NCBI GenBank assembly: GCA_035048495.1
Contig: CM068551.1
Location: forward strand, 9,735,248-9,799,247
DNA length: 64,000 bases
Direction of reading: 5' to 3'
Source: Euptelea pleiosperma
Taxonomy: Eukaryota > Streptophyta > Magnoliopsida > Ranunculales > Eupteleaceae
In this document: piece after piece, positions 60,556-64,000 of the stretch
How the letters are laid out: every line of letters starts with the position of its first letter
Position numbering within the stretch: position 1 is the stretch's first letter
Made by a program: the position numbers and the translations under genes
The notes under the pieces: model-generated
What the model was told of the DNA's origin: nothing
The model's database searches: none
Seen by the model: only the letters and a program-made list of their open reading frames with translations

Positions 60556-61689
60556 GACGCTGTTTGTGTGTGTTGTGTGTTGCAGTTGTTTTTATGGGAG
60601 CAAAGGTTGTTTGAAGGAGGAGAGGACTACTCTCTTACTACTCAGAGACTCCCTCAATTATCCAAATGGCTCTGCTCTCTTAAATCAGTGAGTTGGAGAC
60701 GATTGCTGTCAATGGAATTGGGTGTACTGCGACTCTTTTAATTCAACAACACCTCGAGTGATCGGGCTTCGGCTTTGGGGTGAAAGGGGAGAAGGCCAGG
60801 GATTATGGTACCCAAATGCTACCTTATTTGCTCATTTCAAGAAGTTGAAATTTCTGGCTTTAGCTTACAACAATATGGGTGGAATAATTATGCCAGAAGG
60901 TACGTAATGATCGATCATCATTTTCCAAAACTCCCAAGTTGATCGACTTTGCTTATGGACGCTAGCTCATGAACGTCCATATGAGCCACGTGGCACACTT
61001 TTAGACACATATGATCATAGGGATGTTTGGGGTGGACCATTAGTACTATAGGTGGAGAGCTATAGACCAAAATAAATAGACTGATTGTTATATGATTAAT
61101 TTATAGTGGTTGGATTTGAGTATCCCATATAATGCTCAAATCCAACGGTTGAAAATCCATTAGTAATGCGTGGATTGATGAGATGTGGAGGCGAAAGTTG
61201 AAGTTGATGTTTAGGACATGCTTATCCGTTATTAACTCTATTGCCTTTAAATTTCAAATAATAGAAAAGAAAAAGTAATAAGTTTATTTATTGTGGGTGG
61301 GTTGCAGCATTATGTGGATTGCATCATCTCGAATTGCCGTATCTTCATGGTAACGAGAATCTTGATGATGAAAGTCTTCCTAGATGTCTAGGACGTGACC
61401 TATACTCATTGGAAAGATTGTGGTTATCTAAAGTCTCATATTCATCATTTTCCATATCAGCGAGGAAGGAGATATTTGTATATATATATATAAATGTGCT
61501 TACGATCGATCTGCTTTTGATTATTTCTTATTGTAGCATTATATGGATCCCGGAGTCTTCGGTATTTGTATTTAATTGATGAAAGTGTACCCCCGTGCCT
61601 TGCTCTGATCCCTTCATTGCAATATCTTAGCTTGTACATCATAAATAGTGATTCAGGATTAGAGTCGTCAAGAGTAGTCCGGCTAACAG
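60556..61689 (+). pseudogene. RLP fragment copy 7
   Basis: Exon 1 to 60899, exon 2 from 61308, exon 3 at 61537-61689. Lesions: a TGA in exon 1 (atcagtgagttgg, near 60690), loss of a cap cysteine (TGC to AGC near 60599), and a 45-bp deletion removing the end of exon 2 and its splice donor (near 61440). The same deletion is in copy 8. Confidence 0.75.
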
Positions 61690-62102
61690 GTATGTGTGAC
61701 AAAAACGACTACGTACGATCTCTATGCTTTCACCATTAATACAATTTCTTATTAATATTGTTATTAATATTGTATGTGCACGTGTGTAGGATTTTCAACC
61801 TCATTAATGATTTCCAAGCCTTGGATTGGAGTCATTTTCATGAGTTGATTTTAACTGTGGGAATTTGAGCATACCATTATTTGGGGTACAAGATTGATAC
61901 CATTATTTGGGATACAAGATCAAAAGGTTTGAGTTTATCACTAATCAGTCTGATTTTCGGTTTGAGTTTATCACAATACCTTTGCCCATGTTGATCAAGG
62001 TTTTAATGGGGCTGTTATAATGGTATAACAGACAAGGGGCCCTAACGGTTTTTCCATAATAACGTGCATTAATTTCAACGAAAAATCTATATAATAAAAC
62101 AG

Positions 62103-63244
62103 GATGCTGTTTGTGTGTGTGGTGTGTTGCAGTTGGTTTTATGGGTGCAAAGGTTGTTTGAAGGAGGAGAGGACTGCTCTCTTATTACTCAGAGACTCCC
62201 TCAATTATCCAAATGGCTCTACTCTCTTAAATCAGTGGGTTGAAGACGATTGCTGTCAATGGAATTGGGTGTACTGCGACTCTTTTAATTCAACAACACC
62301 TCGAGTGATCGGGCTTCGGCTTTGGGGTGAAAGGGGAGAACGCCTGGGATTATGGTACCCAAATGCTACCTTATTTGCTCATTTCAAGAAGTTGAAATTT
62401 CTGGCTTTAGCTTATAACAATATGGGTGGAATAATTATGCCAGAAGGTACGTAATGATCGATCATCATTTTCCAAAACTCCCGAGTTGATCGACTTTGCT
62501 TATGGACGCTAGCTAATGAACGTCCATATGAGCCACGTGGCACACTTTTAGACACATATGATCATAGGGATGTTTGGGGTGGACCATTAGTACTATAGGT
62601 GGAGAGCTATAGACCAAAAGAAATAGACTGATTGTTATATGATTAATTTATAGTGGTTGGATTTGAGTATCCCATATAATGCTCAAATCCAACGGTTGAA
62701 AATCCATTAGTAATGCGTGGATTGATTAGAAGTGGAGGCGAAAGTTGAAGTTGATGTTTAGGACATGTTTATCCGTTATTAACTCTATTGCCTTGAAATT
62801 TCAAATAATAGAAAAGAAAAAGTAATAAGTTTATTTATTGTGGGTGGGTTGCAGCATTATGTGGATTGCATCATCTCGAATTGCCGTATCTTCATGGTAA
62901 CGAGAATCTTGATGATGAAAGTCTTCCTGGATGTCTAGGACGTGACCTATACTCATTGGAAAGATTGTGGTTACCTAAAGTCTCATATTCATCATTTTTC
63001 ATATCAGCGAGGAATGAGAGATTTGTATATATATATATATATATATAAATGTGCTTACGATCGATCTGCTTTTGATCATTTCTTATTGTAGCATTATGTG
63101 GATCCCGGAGTCTTCGGTATTTGTATCTAATTGATGAAAGTGTACCCCCGTGCCTTTCTCTGATCCCTTCATTGCAATATCTTAGCTTGTACATCATAAA
63201 TAGTGATTCAGGATTAGAGTCGTCAAGAGTAGTCTGGCTAACAG
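62103..63244 (+). pseudogene. RLP fragment copy 8 (new ATG, donor lost)
   Basis: Exon 1 is fully open, and a C-to-T change in the leader (gacgctg to gatgctg) creates an in-frame ATG at 62104. It encodes a short hydrophobic start MLFVCVVCCSWFYG before the LRR cap. Exon 1 ends at 62446, exon 2 starts at 62855 and exon 3 is 63092-63244, with no stop in exon 3. The 45-bp deletion shared with copy 7 removes the exon 2 donor, so normal splicing to exon 3 is not possible. Confidence 0.75.
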
Positions 63245-63416
63245 GTATGTGTGGCAAAGACGACTACGTACGATCTCCATGCTTTCACCATTAATACAAT
63301 TTCTTATTAATATTGTATGTGCACGTGTGTAGGATTTTCAACCTCATTAATGATTTCCAAGCCTTGGATTGGAGTCATTTTCATGAGTTGATTTTAACCG
63401 TGGGAATTTGAGCATA

Positions 63417-64000
63417 TGATATTCGCTCAAAAGTGCTTATTTTAAGCAATTATCTTGTAGCGTTATTGCATTCTCCCACGTTAAAATACTCTATTTATCT
63501 ACTTTTCTACGTAAGAGTCTCTTCTATTGCGTAGAACACACTTTTCTGGACGAAATGGTATATTTGCATGCATTAAACACATTTTCGGAAGTCTAGATAT
63601 TAAGCCGTTCTGATAAAGTCTCATTACGCACTTCTTCTGTCGCAGGAAACCCCGATGGGACGATTCTCGAGACTTGTGGGCCCAAATCGATCATGAAAGC
63701 CCATTATCAAAGCTTAAAGAGCCCACATGCTATGACTAGAAGATATGGGCCAAATATGGGCTGAATCAGAGGACCAAAAAGCCGGCCCAAATAACGAAGA
63801 GAGCAGGAGAGCCAATGACCAAGAGACGGACCAAAGCGTTTAAAGCCACATGAGTCAGCAAAGAATGATAGTCGACTCTACTGGAGAAGCGTGAGGATGG
63901 TCACAGTGAAGACCAGGGTTCCAGACCCTCCGCCAGTGCTTTTTTCCATTTTTTTTGATACTTTTTCTCTCATCTCTCCTTATTCTCTCTCTCTCTTCAT
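63417..64000 (+). mobile_element. Family L LTR, 5' part, running out of window
   Basis: TGATATTCGCTCAAAAGTGC at 63417 starts a copy closely matching the solo LTRs at 8522 and 33455, including the tRNA-like segment (B-box-like GGTTCCAGACC near 63918). It interrupts the intergenic part of RLP unit 8. The expected target duplication would be GCATA (63412-63416), but its partner lies outside the window. Confidence 0.85.

Larger units (their letters stand above)
51040..63416 (+). repeat. Tandem array of eight RLP 5'-fragment units
   Basis: Exon 2 starts at 51774, 53366, 54953, 56545, 58131, 59717, 61308 and 62855, a period of 1,586-1,592 bp (1,547 for the last). Each unit carries exons 1-3, their introns with a family 2 MITE-like segment (conserved cacgtggcac), and an intergenic piece ending in a fragment of the caaggttttaatggggctg repeat. 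The units are nearly identical. The left duplication border falls inside the signal-peptide codons of exon 1. The right end is cut by the LTR at 63417. Confidence 0.95.

Noticed and set aside
50985..63244. One giant RLP gene using all eight unit copies as exons
   Set aside because: Exon phases would allow it, but in-frame stops in most exon 1 and several exon 3 copies, lost splice sites and the repeated N-terminal cap argue against it.

Overview
This window looks like nuclear DNA of a flowering plant. It holds GT-AG spliced genes, a chloroplast-targeted thioredoxin f gene, a plastid YGGT-family gene, plant leucine-rich-repeat receptor-like protein (RLP) fragments, and dense nested retrotransposons and MITEs. 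Nothing resembles bacterial gene organisation. The species cannot be settled from the sequence. Only two genes look intact: thioredoxin f (minus strand, three exons, 23191-42606) and a one-exon YGGT/YlmG-like gene (minus strand, 44625-45311).

Layout. 1-8316: a minus-strand LTR-retrotransposon family with unusually long LTRs (2.6-2.9 kb), a short internal region of about 1 kb without recognisable gag or pol, and a tRNA-Asp-type primer binding site, in a tandem LTR-internal-LTR-internal arrangement. 8522-11556: a plus-strand solo LTR of the same family with a 5-bp target duplication. 11870-17310: a decayed Ty1-copia gag split by a 4.2-kb insertion ending in a CACTA terminus, which itself carries a 457-bp foldback element and several MITEs. 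17390-21311: a 108-bp tandem duplication, ten head-to-tail copies of a 148-bp repeat, and a copia LTR fragment with its primer binding site.

23191-42606: thioredoxin f. Its first intron is about 18.8 kb. It contains a copia element split by a 1.1-kb hAT-type element, and a LINE interrupted by a second solo long LTR, a 171-bp hAT-like MITE and a second hAT copy in opposite orientation. 43200-50980: MITE-rich intergenic DNA around the YGGT gene, including a copia-type LTR.

50985-63416: eight tandem copies (period about 1.59 kb) of the first three exons of an RLP gene. Only copy 1 has the original start codon and signal peptide, and it has a nonsense codon. Most other copies carry stops, frameshifts or splice-site losses. 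A third plus-strand long LTR begins at 63417, cuts off the array and runs out of the window. The two intact genes both encode plastid proteins, but nothing shows that they work together. The rest is a record of transposition and local duplication.
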